A stretch of 64,000 bases of DNA from contig NZ_JAATJB010000015.1 in assembly GCF_011927635.1 (NCBI RefSeq), positions 39,980 through 103,979 of the forward strand, in the 5' to 3' direction. Numbering within the stretch: position 1 is the stretch's first letter; every line of letters starts with the position of its first letter. Shown in pieces: positions 26,587 through 34,571 of the stretch. The notes beneath the pieces were generated by a model. That model had not been told where the DNA came from. It did no database searches and saw only the letters and a list, made by a program, of their open reading frames with translations. The stretch is from Sphingomonas trueperi. Lineage in GTDB: Bacteria > Pseudomonadota > Alphaproteobacteria > Sphingomonadales > Sphingomonadaceae. Made by a program: the position numbers and the translations under genes.

Positions 26587-26964
26587 TCATTCGAGCGGCA
26601 GGAAGAGCAGTCCCGCCAGGCTGTTGAGTTCGCGAACGCCGTCGAGATCGAGCTTGCGGATCGCGTTGTTCATGTGCGTGCGCACGGTGTTCTCGGTCAT
26701 GTTGAGCAAGGTGCCGATATCGCCGTTCGCGCGGCCCCAGCCGAGGAAGCGGAGCACTGCCGCCTCGTTGCGGGTCAGCGTCTGCAGCCCGGCCAGATGG
26801 AGCAGCGGCACCCGCCAGCCGGGCACGGTGAACGCGCCGATGCGGATCTCGCGGGTGGCGGCGCCGCGGCGCGCCTCTGCTTCGCGCAACTCGGCGATCA
26901 GCTGGGCGAGCTGCTCGGCATCGCTTGGCGGCGAGGGCGCGCGGAGGGCGGTGGCGCTGGTCAT
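26587..26964 (-). CDS. LuxR-type HTH regulator in T3SS operon
   Basis: A 125-residue protein from ATG 26964, overlapping the sctT stop (ATGA). The N-terminal ~60 residues are helical without a receiver-type Asp pocket. Residues ~75-120 are a GerE/LuxR helix-turn-helix (LTRNEAAVLRFLGWGRANGDIGTLLNMTENTVRTHMNNAIRKLDLDG, read in pieces). As a stand-alone DNA-binding protein co-translated with the export apparatus it is a good candidate for the local regulator; the palindromic boxes at 26540, 43030 and 45031 are possible targets (inference). Confidence 0.8.
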   Translation of the reverse strand: MTSATALRAPSPPSDAEQLAQLIAELREAEARRGAATREIRIGAFTVPGWRVPLLHLAGLQTLTRNEAAVLRFLGWGRANGDIGTLLNMTENTVRTHMNNAIRKLDLDGVRELNSLAGLLFLPLE

Positions 26965-27788
26965 TGGGGCTTGGCCGTTCGCTGGAGGACGCCGCCCGCA
27001 ATCTCCTCGCGCGTGCCGAGATCGGCGAGGATCGCCTGGGCGAGCAGCGGCAGGGTGAGGATGACGACGAAGGTGGCGGCGGCGGCCTTGATCGGCATCG
27101 CCATCGAGAAGACGTTGAACGACTGGGCGAAGCGGTTGAGGAACCCCATCGCCAGGTCGATCACGTAGAGCACGGTCAGTACCGGCGCCGCGAACAGGAA
27201 GGCGAGGGCGAACAGCCGCCCGAATTCGCCCTCGAAGAACATCAGCGCGCGCGCATCGAGCTGCAGCGCGCCGGGGCCGAGCGGCCAGATCAGGTAGCTG
27301 CCCATCACCGTGCCGACGAGCAGGGTGAGCCCGCCCGCGGTGACGAACACCACCTCCGCAAAGCGGCTGAGCAGGATGCCGGTGAGCGAGCTGGTGTTGC
27401 CGCTCAAGGGATCGACGAGTTGTCCGATCGTCGCACCCACCTTGGTGTCGATGATTTCGCCCGCCGCGCCCATCGCCCAGAGCACGGTGCCGAAGAAGAA
27501 GCCGATCGCGCCCCCGGCGGCGGCTTCCTTGAGCAGCATCTTGAGCCAGCCCATCGCGGAGAGGGCGTTCGGGTGAAAGTCCGGCTGCATCTGCAGCGCG
27601 ACCAGCCCGAAGGTGACGATGATGCTGTTGCGCACCGTCCCCGGCATTACCTCGCGCGAGAAGACCGGCACGAACACGAAGGCGAAGGCGAAGCGCGCCG
27701 AGGCGACCGCGACCACCAGCAACTGGTCGAGCCACGGCATCGCCGCGAACAGCGGCACGCCGACGCCGGGCGGCACCGCCTCGATCAT
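26961..27788 (-). CDS. sctT: T3SS export apparatus protein SctT (FliR/YscT family)
   Basis: A 275-residue membrane protein from ATG 27788, overlapping the sctS stop. It has about six hydrophobic segments and the FliR-family landmarks: 'LLVVAVASARFAFAFVFVPVF' near the N-terminus, 'GFFFGTVLWAMGAAGEIIDTKVG' and 'LIDLAMGFLNRFAQSFNVF'-like sequence (VIDLAMGFLNRFAQSFN). It forms the export gate with SctR and SctS. Gene order R-S-T is conserved among T3SS and flagella. Confidence 0.93.
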   Translation of the reverse strand: MIEAVPPGVGVPLFAAMPWLDQLLVVAVASARFAFAFVFVPVFSREVMPGTVRNSIIVTFGLVALQMQPDFHPNALSAMGWLKMLLKEAAAGGAIGFFFGTVLWAMGAAGEIIDTKVGATIGQLVDPLSGNTSSLTGILLSRFAEVVFVTAGGLTLLVGTVMGSYLIWPLGPGALQLDARALMFFEGEFGRLFALAFLFAAPVLTVLYVIDLAMGFLNRFAQSFNVFSMAMPIKAAAATFVVILTLPLLAQAILADLGTREEIAGGVLQRTAKPQ

Positions 27789-28051
27789 CGTCCGACCGCC
27801 GCGAGGCCGGAGAAGATCGAATCGGCATAGCCGTACAGCGTGCCCGCCATCAGGCTGGCGGTGACGAAGATGCTGATCACGATCGCGAAGAACTTCAGCG
27901 TATATTGCAGCGTCTGTTCCTGCAGCTGGGTCGCCGCCTGCACGATCGCGACGAGCAGCCCCACCAGCGACGCCGCGATGATCGGCGGCGCCGAGAGCAG
28001 CAGCACCAGCCACAGCCCCTGCGTGGTGACGGCGACCAGGTCGTCGCTCAT
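27785..28051 (-). CDS. sctS: T3SS export apparatus protein SctS (FliQ family)
   Basis: An 88-residue protein with two membrane helices (LWLVLLLSAPPIIAASLVGLL and FFAIVISIFVTASLMAGTL) and the family stretch 'AIVQAATQLQEQTLQYTLKF'. Start chosen at ATG 28051 with GGAG 8 nt upstream; longer versions run into the large palindrome at 28067-28146. Part of the SctRST gate. Confidence 0.95.
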   Translation of the reverse strand: MSDDLVAVTTQGLWLVLLLSAPPIIAASLVGLLVAIVQAATQLQEQTLQYTLKFFAIVISIFVTASLMAGTLYGYADSIFSGLAAVGR

Positions 28052-28066
28052 GACATTTTCTCCGCG

Positions 28067-28146
28067 CGGTGCCGGCCCGCTCCCCCACCCGGCCACCCAT
28101 AGGATACTGGCGTTGGGTGGCCGGGTGGGGGAGCGGGCCGGCACCG
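28067..28146. repeat. perfect 33-bp inverted repeat between sctR and sctS
   Basis: Arms 28067-28099 and 28114-28146 are exact reverse complements, separated by 14 nt. A further hairpin, CTGCGCC-CTT-GGCGCAG, lies next to it at 28150-28166. Together they fill the 129-bp sctR-sctS spacer, while nearly every other junction in the operon overlaps. In the transcript this would be a very stable hairpin. It may attenuate or process the message, or be a mobile palindromic (REP/MITE-like) insertion. Confidence 0.9.
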
Positions 28147-28180
28147 GACCTGCGCCCTTGGCGCAGCAGGAAGCACCCCC

Positions 28181-28879
28181 TTACGCATAAGAGAGCACCA
28201 GGCCGTGGCTCAGCTTCACCCAGCCGTCGACCAGCACGAACAGGAGGATCTTGAACGGCAGCGAGATGGTGACGGGGGACAGCATCATCATGCCCATCGC
28301 CAGGAGGATGTTGGCGATCACCATGTCGATGACGAGGAAGGGCAGGAAGATCAGGAAGCCGATCTGGAAGGCGAGCTTGAGCTCCTTCACCACGAAGGCG
28401 GGGATGACGATCACGAAATCGGTGTCGCGCAGGCTGCTGACCTTGCCGGGATCGCCGATCCGCTGCTGGGTGCGCAGGAAGAAGGCCCGCTCGCGCGGAT
28501 CGCTGTGCTTGACGAGGAACTCGCGCAACGGCTCCTTGGCGCGATCGGCGGTGGCGAAGATGTCGCCGGTGCTCTCGATCGGGTTTTCGGCCTGCGCCGG
28601 GGGATCGCCGGGCATGGTGGGGGTGGCTGGGCCCTGGACGGCGGCGGCCGCCTGCATCTTCTCCAGCGTCGGGTACATCACGAACACGCTGAGGATCAGC
28701 GCCAGCCCGTTGAGCACGAGGTTGGGCGGCACCTGCTGCAGCCCCAGCGCGTTGCGCACCAGGCTCAGCACCACGGCGATCTTGGTGAAGCTGGTCACCA
28801 TGACCGCGAAGAACGGCGCAAGCGCGATCAGGACGACCGTGATCAGCGCCGAGCCGGGGGTGAACTGGGCGAGGTTCAC
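28181..28879 (-). CDS. sctR: T3SS export apparatus protein SctR (FliP family)
   Basis: A 232-residue membrane protein with classic FliP motifs: 'VMVTSFTKIAVVLSLVRNALGLQQVPPNLVLNGLALILS' (in pieces) and the C-terminal 'FQIGFLIFLPFLVIDMVIANILLAMGMMMLSP' with 'LPFKILLFVLVDGW'. It builds the core of the export gate. The GTGA/ATGA overlap with sctQ implies coupled translation. Confidence 0.95.
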   Translation of the reverse strand: MNLAQFTPGSALITVVLIALAPFFAVMVTSFTKIAVVLSLVRNALGLQQVPPNLVLNGLALILSVFVMYPTLEKMQAAAAVQGPATPTMPGDPPAQAENPIESTGDIFATADRAKEPLREFLVKHSDPRERAFFLRTQQRIGDPGKVSSLRDTDFVIVIPAFVVKELKLAFQIGFLIFLPFLVIDMVIANILLAMGMMMLSPVTISLPFKILLFVLVDGWVKLSHGLVLSYA

Positions 28880-29793
28880 GCCGCCACCTCCACCGGCTGC
28901 TGGACCGTGCCCTCGGCGAGATCTTCGCGCGCCTCGATCAGCACCGCGAAACGATCGCCGAGCTGGACCAGCTCGCCGCGGGCAATCGGGCTGCCGGCGA
29001 CCAGCAGCTCTACCGCCATCCCTTCGGAGACGGGGCCGAGCGGCAGCGCCAGGCCCGGGCGCAGATCGGCGAGCGCCGCGGCGCTGACCCGCTGCGCGGG
29101 CAGGCGGAGGGTGAGGGGCACGGCGAAATCGCGGGGGGAGGGGGCAGCGTCGCTGGATTCCATGGGCGCTCCGTCGGGATGCGGGGTGAAACTGCCGGCG
29201 GCGAGGTCGAACTGACCGGCCTGCCGGAAATGCGGGGCTTCGAGCGTGGCGCGGGGGCGGGCGCCGATCAGCACGAGATCGCCGGGGGCGAGGTCACCCG
29301 CTTCGGCGATGCCGAGCCGGGGACCCTGTACCAGCAGCAGTGCAAGAACCGGCAGGCGCGATGCCAGCGGCGTGAGCGCATCCGCCTCGGCAAGCCAGTT
29401 TGCCGCATGCGGATGGTCGCAGGGGAGGAGCAGCGCGGCTTTCTGGTCCTCTCGGCGCAGCGCGAAGTGGAGCATGGCCTCTTCCGAGGCGCTGCGGAGG
29501 TCTTCCGGCTCCAGCTGCAAGCCCAGCACCTGCTCCAGCGCGAGCAGCATCGGTTCGGCATCGTCCAGCGCGGCGGCGGCTTCGGCGATCCGTTCGGGAT
29601 GGAGCACGGCCCCGCCGGGGCGGAACTGGCTGCCATCGGCGCAGCGAAACCAGCTGCCGCGCGGCGGCGCCGCGACGATCTCGACCGCGAACCCGGCATG
29701 ATCGAGCAGTCGCGCGACGGCAGCGGCCAGCGCGTCGCGCGCCGGATCGACCCGTGGCAGGTCGAGCGCATCGAGGCGGAGCATGGTCGCCAT
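28876..29793 (-). CDS. sctQ: T3SS cytosolic ring protein SctQ (FliN/FliM-like)
   Basis: A 305-residue protein from ATG 29793 that overlaps the FliO-like stop. The N-terminal ~200 residues are a divergent YscQ-type region. The last ~75 residues form a SpoA (FliN-type) domain: 'VPLTLRLPAQRVSAAALADLRPGLALPLG' ... 'ELLVAGSPIARGELVQLGDRFAVLI'. It forms the sorting platform with SctK and SctL. The C-terminal SpoA is the most secure part. Confidence 0.88.
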   Translation of the reverse strand: MATMLRLDALDLPRVDPARDALAAAVARLLDHAGFAVEIVAAPPRGSWFRCADGSQFRPGGAVLHPERIAEAAAALDDAEPMLLALEQVLGLQLEPEDLRSASEEAMLHFALRREDQKAALLLPCDHPHAANWLAEADALTPLASRLPVLALLLVQGPRLGIAEAGDLAPGDLVLIGARPRATLEAPHFRQAGQFDLAAGSFTPHPDGAPMESSDAAPSPRDFAVPLTLRLPAQRVSAAALADLRPGLALPLGPVSEGMAVELLVAGSPIARGELVQLGDRFAVLIEAREDLAEGTVQQPVEVAA

Positions 29794-30113
29794 CAGAAGC
29801 GCACCGGCGCGGCAACCGGCTTGGCCGGCGCCTGCCCCTCGGGCCAGCGGGCAAGCAGCGTTACCGACCCGGCGGTGACGCCGACCAGCATCGTCTCGCC
29901 GCGTGCCTCGATCAGCACCACCCGTTCGCGCTGGCCGAGCTGCATCGAGCGGAGGAAGCGGATCGGCGCGTCGCTTTCGCCATTGGCGGCGACGCCCAGC
30001 TGGCGATCCCGCAGCTTCTTCAGCAGCCAGATCACCCCCCAGGCCATGCCCAATACCAGGGCAAGCGCCACGACGGTGGCGAGGATCGAGGAAAAGACGG
30101 CTCCGATTCCCAT
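29793..30113 (-). CDS. FliO-like protein within the T3SS operon
   Basis: A 106-residue protein: N-terminal membrane helix (SSILATVVALALVLGMAWGVIWLLKKL) followed by a FliO-like beta domain ('IRFLRSMQLGQRERVVLIEARGETMLVGVTAGSVTLLARW'). The 'G.rerv.lve..g..lllGvt...v.lL' pattern is characteristic of flagellar FliO, the chaperone for FliP assembly. FliO is usually absent from non-flagellar systems, so its presence here between sctU and sctQ is unusual. It overlaps sctQ by ATGA. Assignment by pattern is good; its role for SctR assembly is inference. Confidence 0.8.
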   Translation of the reverse strand: MGIGAVFSSILATVVALALVLGMAWGVIWLLKKLRDRQLGVAANGESDAPIRFLRSMQLGQRERVVLIEARGETMLVGVTAGSVTLLARWPEGQAPAKPVAAPVRF

Positions 30114-30137
30114 GATGCGATTCGTTCTCCGGTCTGG

Positions 30138-31295
30138 TCAGCGTTGGGGCGCGGCGAGGCGCGGGGCGGCGGTATCCATGTCGTGCTGCATCGGGCCGTC
30201 GCCGCTCTTCGCCTTGGCGGCCCAGAGGATCACCGCGGCGATCGCGTCGAACATGTCCTCGGGCACGATCTCGCCGATCTCGCCGCGTGCCCACAAGCTG
30301 CGAGCGGCGGCGACGTTGCGGACGATCGGCACGCGGGCTTCCTCCGCCTCGGCGCGCATCGCGGCGGCGAGCTCGCCCATGCCCTTGGCGGCGATCACCG
30401 GCACCGGGCACGTCGCCTCGTCATAGTTGAGCGCGATGGCGATCTGGGTGGGGTTCACCAGCAGTGCGGCGGCGCCCCGCGTGGCACCGATATTGTTCTG
30501 GTTCGCCCATTCCTGGTGCATGTCGCGGCGGAGTGCGCGGACCTGGGGATCGCCTTCGCTCTCCTTGTGCTCCTGCTTGATGTCGCGGCGGCTCATCTTC
30601 ATCTTCTTGATGAAGCTGTGCTTCGAATAGATCCGGTCGGCGACCGCGACGAACAGGAAGACCGCGACCACCATCGCCAGCATCTGCAGCGTCAGCGAAT
30701 AGGTGAGCCCGATCGTGCTCAGCGCGGCACCTTCGCGCGATTCGTCGATCGGCGAGGTTGCGGCGAGCCGGATCAGCTGGCCCGAACTGGACAGCGCGCT
30801 CTGATAGACGAGATAGCCGATCGCGCAGATCAGCCCGGCCTTCACCAGCGTCTTGGCAAGTTCAAACAGGCCGTCCTTGCCGAACATTCGCTTCAGGCCC
30901 TCCACCGGATTGAGCTTCTCCAGCCCGAACTTCATCTTCTCGGTCGTCATCATCGGACCGACCTGGAGGAACTCGGCGAAGGTGCCGATCAGTGCGGCAG
31001 GGACCAGCGTGGCGAAGGTGAGGCGCAGCAGCGTCCACGCCGCATCCCAGCCGATCGCCGGGGCGGTCTGCTCGAACGAGCCGGTCGCCGCCTGCGCCAC
31101 CACATCGGTGGCGAGGCGCGCGAGCTCCCTCGCGGCATAGCCCGAGACCCCGACGACCAGCAGCAACCAGGCGAGCGTAAGAAGTCCGGTGGCCAAATCC
31201 TTGGACTTGGCGACGTCACCCTTCTTGCGTGCATCTTGCAACCGCTTCGGCGTCGGGAGCTCGCTCTTGTCGGCGCTATCCTTGCCTTGGCTCAT
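30138..31295 (-). CDS. sctU: T3SS switch protein SctU (FlhB/YscU family)
   Basis: A 385-residue protein from ATG 31295. The N-terminus is 'SELPTPKRLQDARKKGDVAKSKDL', a family signature, followed by four membrane helices. The cytosolic linker 'DIKQEHKESEGDPQVRALRRDMHQE' and autoprotease domain follow. The cleavage motif is N281-P-T-Q284 rather than the near-universal NPTH, while the surrounding sequence (NPTQIAIALNYDE, PVPVIAAKG) is normal. Cleavage normally switches substrate from needle to late substrates. It is the first gene of the leftward group, facing a 475-bp control region. Confidence 0.93.
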   Translation of the reverse strand: MSQGKDSADKSELPTPKRLQDARKKGDVAKSKDLATGLLTLAWLLLVVGVSGYAARELARLATDVVAQAATGSFEQTAPAIGWDAAWTLLRLTFATLVPAALIGTFAEFLQVGPMMTTEKMKFGLEKLNPVEGLKRMFGKDGLFELAKTLVKAGLICAIGYLVYQSALSSSGQLIRLAATSPIDESREGAALSTIGLTYSLTLQMLAMVVAVFLFVAVADRIYSKHSFIKKMKMSRRDIKQEHKESEGDPQVRALRRDMHQEWANQNNIGATRGAAALLVNPTQIAIALNYDEATCPVPVIAAKGMGELAAAMRAEAEEARVPIVRNVAAARSLWARGEIGEIVPEDMFDAIAAVILWAAKAKSGDGPMQHDMDTAAPRLAAPQR

Positions 31296-31770
31296 GAAGT
31301 TGAACTCTTGCTGCCGGACAGTGCGACCATAGTCGCGAAGTGTCCGGACAGGTCGAGCAGGTCGACACATTGTCTGCCCGTGGGGCGGGGCAGCAACATC
31401 GTTAAAATCCTGTAACCGGTTCCCGGATGCAACAGGCAAAATCTGTGCCGGATGCAAAATGGATAGGTTAAGTTATTGATATTGAACGATGTTCGGCGAG
31501 TCGAATCGCGGTGGGTGGTTGCTCATCGGCGATCAGTTGTGTTGACACGAGTGTCAACAAAACTTGAATTTGAAAAGGTTCCGCATCTCATCGACATAAT
31601 GTCTCCGTTCGTCGCGCCGTAACACTGCGAAATATTTCTGAATATCGACTTGAAATTGTAAGAAAATCGCGACAGCCTATAGGTGTTCCTGGACGGGCAG
31701 GCCGGGAATTGTGGGGCATCGTGCTGAGACAACTGTTGGCCAAGAGCGCCATCGGCTGGGGAGCGATGCA
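31296..31770. promoter_or_regulatory. divergent control region of the T3SS operons
   Basis: 475 bp, AT-richer than the genes on either side. It contains a perfect palindrome TGTTGACAC-GA-GTGTCAACA (31540-31559), two direct copies of CCGGATGCAA 25 bp apart (31423-31432 and 31448-31457) and a GAAATATTTC palindrome (~31631). A weaker match to the effector box (GTCGAATCGCGG) sits at ~31500. These are the likely binding sites for regulators of both divergent operons. No protein gene is visible. Exact promoters cannot be fixed by eye. Confidence 0.65.
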
Positions 31771-32607
31771 ATGTGTAGAGTAGTTCTTAGCGTTTCCTCG
31801 CTGGCCCTGTGCGGTGCGGCGATGATTATTCCGGAAGCGGCATGGTCGCGGGACAAGACCCCGCCGCCGCCGCCCTGTGCGCTGACCGTCACGTTGCGGG
31901 TGGCGGATGCGGCGTCCCTGGCGGGGATCCAGTCCCTCCAGGGCTGCAGCAACATCCTTGTCGCGCCGGGTACTCCGGCCGAAATGCCGAAGGATGTGCG
32001 GATCGCGCCGGAGGCCGAGGAGGGTTCCTCGGGCGATCGCGCCGCGTCGTTCCAGCTGGTCTCGGGCAAGAAGCACCGCGCGGCGGAGCCGGCACCCGCC
32101 GCCACGCTGCGGGTCGCGGCGATCGCGCCGCTCCGCCAGGAGCCCGCGTCGCGGACGGCGGCGTCGGACGCGGCGATCCTCGCGATGCGGCCGCTATCCT
32201 ATGCGACGCGCTATGATGCGATGATCCAACGGGTCGCGGCGCGCCGGCGGGTGGATCCGCTGCTGCTGCACGCGGTGATCGACCAGGAATCGCACTATCG
32301 TGCCGATGCCCGCAGCCCGGTCGGCGCGCACGGCCTGATGCAGCTAATGCCGGGCACGGCGCGGATGCTCAACGTCTCGGCATCCAATGCCGAGGCCAAT
32401 GTCGATGGCGGCGCGAGGCTGCTGCGCCAACTGCACGGCCGCTTCAACGATTTCAACCTTACGCTCGCCGCCTATAATGCGGGCGAGGGCGCGGTGCGGC
32501 GCTACGGCAACCGCATCCCGCCCTACCCCGAAACCCAGTCCTATGTGGCCGGCGTACTGGGCCGGTACAGCCGGCTGCTCGCCGAACAGGCCGCGCGGGC
32601 CCGCTGA
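31771..32607 (+). CDS. T3SS-associated lytic transglycosylase
   Basis: A 278-residue protein. Start set at ATG 31771 with GGGGAG 7 nt upstream; it gives a Sec signal peptide (CRVVLSVSSLALCGAAMIIPEAAWS). A ~120-residue variable region follows, then a C-terminal SLT domain with catalytic Glu in 'VIDQESHYRADARSPVGAHGLMQLMPGTA' (in pieces) and 'NLTLAAYNAGEGAV'. It opens peptidoglycan for the secretion apparatus. Two nucleotides before sctV, so it heads the rightward operon. Confidence 0.9.
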   Translation: MCRVVLSVSSLALCGAAMIIPEAAWSRDKTPPPPPCALTVTLRVADAASLAGIQSLQGCSNILVAPGTPAEMPKDVRIAPEAEEGSSGDRAASFQLVSGKKHRAAEPAPAATLRVAAIAPLRQEPASRTAASDAAILAMRPLSYATRYDAMIQRVAARRRVDPLLLHAVIDQESHYRADARSPVGAHGLMQLMPGTARMLNVSASNAEANVDGGARLLRQLHGRFNDFNLTLAAYNAGEGAVRRYGNRIPPYPETQSYVAGVLGRYSRLLAEQAARAR

Positions 32608-32609
32608 AC

Positions 32610-34571
32610 ATGGCCCCAGCCCTGATCCTGCGCGGCCTGCGCCGCATGCCCCTGCGCGTGGCGGACATGCTGCTGGTCGGCAGCGTCGTCACCGTCGTGC
32701 TGCTGATGATCGTGCCGATGCCGCCGCTGGCGCTCGACGCGTTCATCGCGACCAACATGACGGTGGGCATCCTGCTGCTGCTCAGCTGCATGTACGTCAC
32801 CAAGCCGCTGGATTTCTCGACCTTCCCGACGGTCCTGCTGCTTTCCACGCTGTTCCGGCTGGCGATCAGCATCTCGACGACGCGAATGATCCTCACCCAT
32901 GTCGATGGCGGCGAGATCATCCAGCAGTTCGGCCAGATGGTCGCGGGCGGCAATCTCGTGGTCGGGCTGGTGGTGTTCCTGATCATCACCATCGTCCAGT
33001 TCATCGTCATCTCGAAGGGCGCCGAGCGTGTCGCCGAAGTCGCCGCGCGGTTCAGCCTCGATGCGATGCCGGGCAAGCAGCTGTCGATCGACAGCGACCT
33101 GCGCTCGGGCATCCTCACCAAGGACGAGGCGCGCGAGAAGCGCCGCACGCTGGAGATGGAGAGCAAGCTCCACGGCAGCCTCGACGGCGCGATGAAGTTC
33201 GTGAAGGGCGATGCGATCGCCTCGGTGATCATCGTGCTCGTCAATCTGCTCGGCGGGCTGGCCGTGGGCATGCTCTACCACGGCATGTCGGCGGGCGAGG
33301 CGGCGACGACCTTCTCGATCTTGACGATCGGCGACGGGCTGGTCGCGCAGGTGCCGGCGCTGTTCTCGGCGATGGCGGCGGGCATGCTCGTCACGCGCAC
33401 CACCGACGAGGAGCGGGACAGCGACCTGGGCCCCGCGATCGCGCGGCAGATCACCGGCAAGCCGCACGTGCTGATGATCGCCGGCGGGCTGGCGATGCTG
33501 CTCGGGCTGGTGCCGGGCTTCCCGACGCTGATCTTCTTCACGCTGGCGAGTGCGCTCCTGCTCGGCGGGGCCTTCCTCCACCCGACCTCGGGCGCCTGGC
33601 TGCGGGCACGGCTGGGGCTGGCAACGAGCGAGACGGCGGTCGCGACCGGCGAGACGCTGATCCCCGCGCAGGCGCTGCCGGTGGTCGATCCGCTGCGGCT
33701 CGCCGTCGGCCTGCCGCCGCAGCATCCTGCCTTTGCGGCACTGGCGGAACGGCTGCGCGACGCCGCGGCGGCACTCCAGACGCGCACCGGCATCGCCATT
33801 CCCGACCTACGCGTCGTTCCCGACGCCCGGCTGAACGAAGGCGAGTGGCTGCTCAGCGCCCACGACGCCCCGCTCGGCGGCGGCGCCAGCGACGCGGGCG
33901 CGCTGCCTGACGTGGCGGCGGAGCGCGTGGCGCAGCTGCTCGAGCGCAATCTCGGCCTGTTCCTCGGGCTGCAGGAGGTGACCGATCACCTCAACCGGCT
34001 CGGCGAGACGCACCCGGAAGTCGTCAAGGAAGCGGTGCGCGCGGTGCCCACCGGCCGGATCGGCGAAGTGCTGCGCCTGCTCGCCGAGGAAAGTGTGCCC
34101 CTGCGCAACTTCCGCGACGCGATCGAGGCAATCGGCGAGGTCGGCCAATATGAGCGCGAAGCCGTGCCGATGGCCGAGCGGGTGCGCGTCGCGATGCGCC
34201 GCCACCTGATCGCGCCGCTCTGCGAGGCCGGCCGCCTCCGCGTGCTGATCGTCGGCGCCGATCTGGAGGAGACGATCCGCCAGACCGTCACCCCCGCCGA
34301 CGGCCAGATGCGCCTCGCGATCAACCCGCACCAGATGCGCGCGCTGATCGCGCTGCTCTCCACCCAGGTCGCCACCAGCGGCGCGCGGGCGATCCTCACC
34401 GCGCAGGATCTCCGCCGGCCGCTCCGCCTGCTGATCGCGGGCGATCTGTTCGAGGTTCCGGTGATCAGTTTCAACGAGCTCAACCCGGCCGTGCCGCTCG
34501 ACATCGTCGGCGAAATCAACGCCGCCCCGGAAAGCCTGACCAACCAGATGTCGGACGAGGTTTCCCTATGA
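32610..34571 (+). CDS. sctV: T3SS export gate protein SctV (FlhA/YscV family)
   Basis: A 653-residue protein. The N-terminal ~300 residues have eight hydrophobic segments and the FHIPEP-family signature region ('MLLVGSVVTVVLLMIVPMPPLALDAFIATNM' in pieces; 'SKGAERVAEVAARFSLDAMPGKQLSID'). The C-terminal cytosolic domain carries 'LRNFRDAIEAIGE' and 'IVGEINAAPESLTNQM'. It forms the nonameric ring that receives chaperone-substrate complexes. Its stop overlaps the sctC start (ATGA). Confidence 0.95.
   Translation: MAPALILRGLRRMPLRVADMLLVGSVVTVVLLMIVPMPPLALDAFIATNMTVGILLLLSCMYVTKPLDFSTFPTVLLLSTLFRLAISISTTRMILTHVDGGEIIQQFGQMVAGGNLVVGLVVFLIITIVQFIVISKGAERVAEVAARFSLDAMPGKQLSIDSDLRSGILTKDEAREKRRTLEMESKLHGSLDGAMKFVKGDAIASVIIVLVNLLGGLAVGMLYHGMSAGEAATTFSILTIGDGLVAQVPALFSAMAAGMLVTRTTDEERDSDLGPAIARQITGKPHVLMIAGGLAMLLGLVPGFPTLIFFTLASALLLGGAFLHPTSGAWLRARLGLATSETAVATGETLIPAQALPVVDPLRLAVGLPPQHPAFAALAERLRDAAAALQTRTGIAIPDLRVVPDARLNEGEWLLSAHDAPLGGGASDAGALPDVAAERVAQLLERNLGLFLGLQEVTDHLNRLGETHPEVVKEAVRAVPTGRIGEVLRLLAEESVPLRNFRDAIEAIGEVGQYEREAVPMAERVRVAMRRHLIAPLCEAGRLRVLIVGADLEETIRQTVTPADGQMRLAINPHQMRALIALLSTQVATSGARAILTAQDLRRPLRLLIAGDLFEVPVISFNELNPAVPLDIVGEINAAPESLTNQMSDEVSL

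Noticed and set aside
29400..31415. 671-codon plus-strand frame opposite sctQ, FliO-like and sctU
   Set aside because: Shadow frame; all three minus-strand genes have clear family motifs and overlapping starts.
31540..31560. TTGACA inside the 31540 palindrome as a -35 promoter element
   Set aside because: No acceptable -10 lies 16-18 bp away on either strand, so I list it only as a binding-site candidate.
31300..31770. Rhizobial tts box or Pseudomonas-type hrp box upstream of the T3SS operons
   Set aside because: Neither established consensus could be recognised on either strand.
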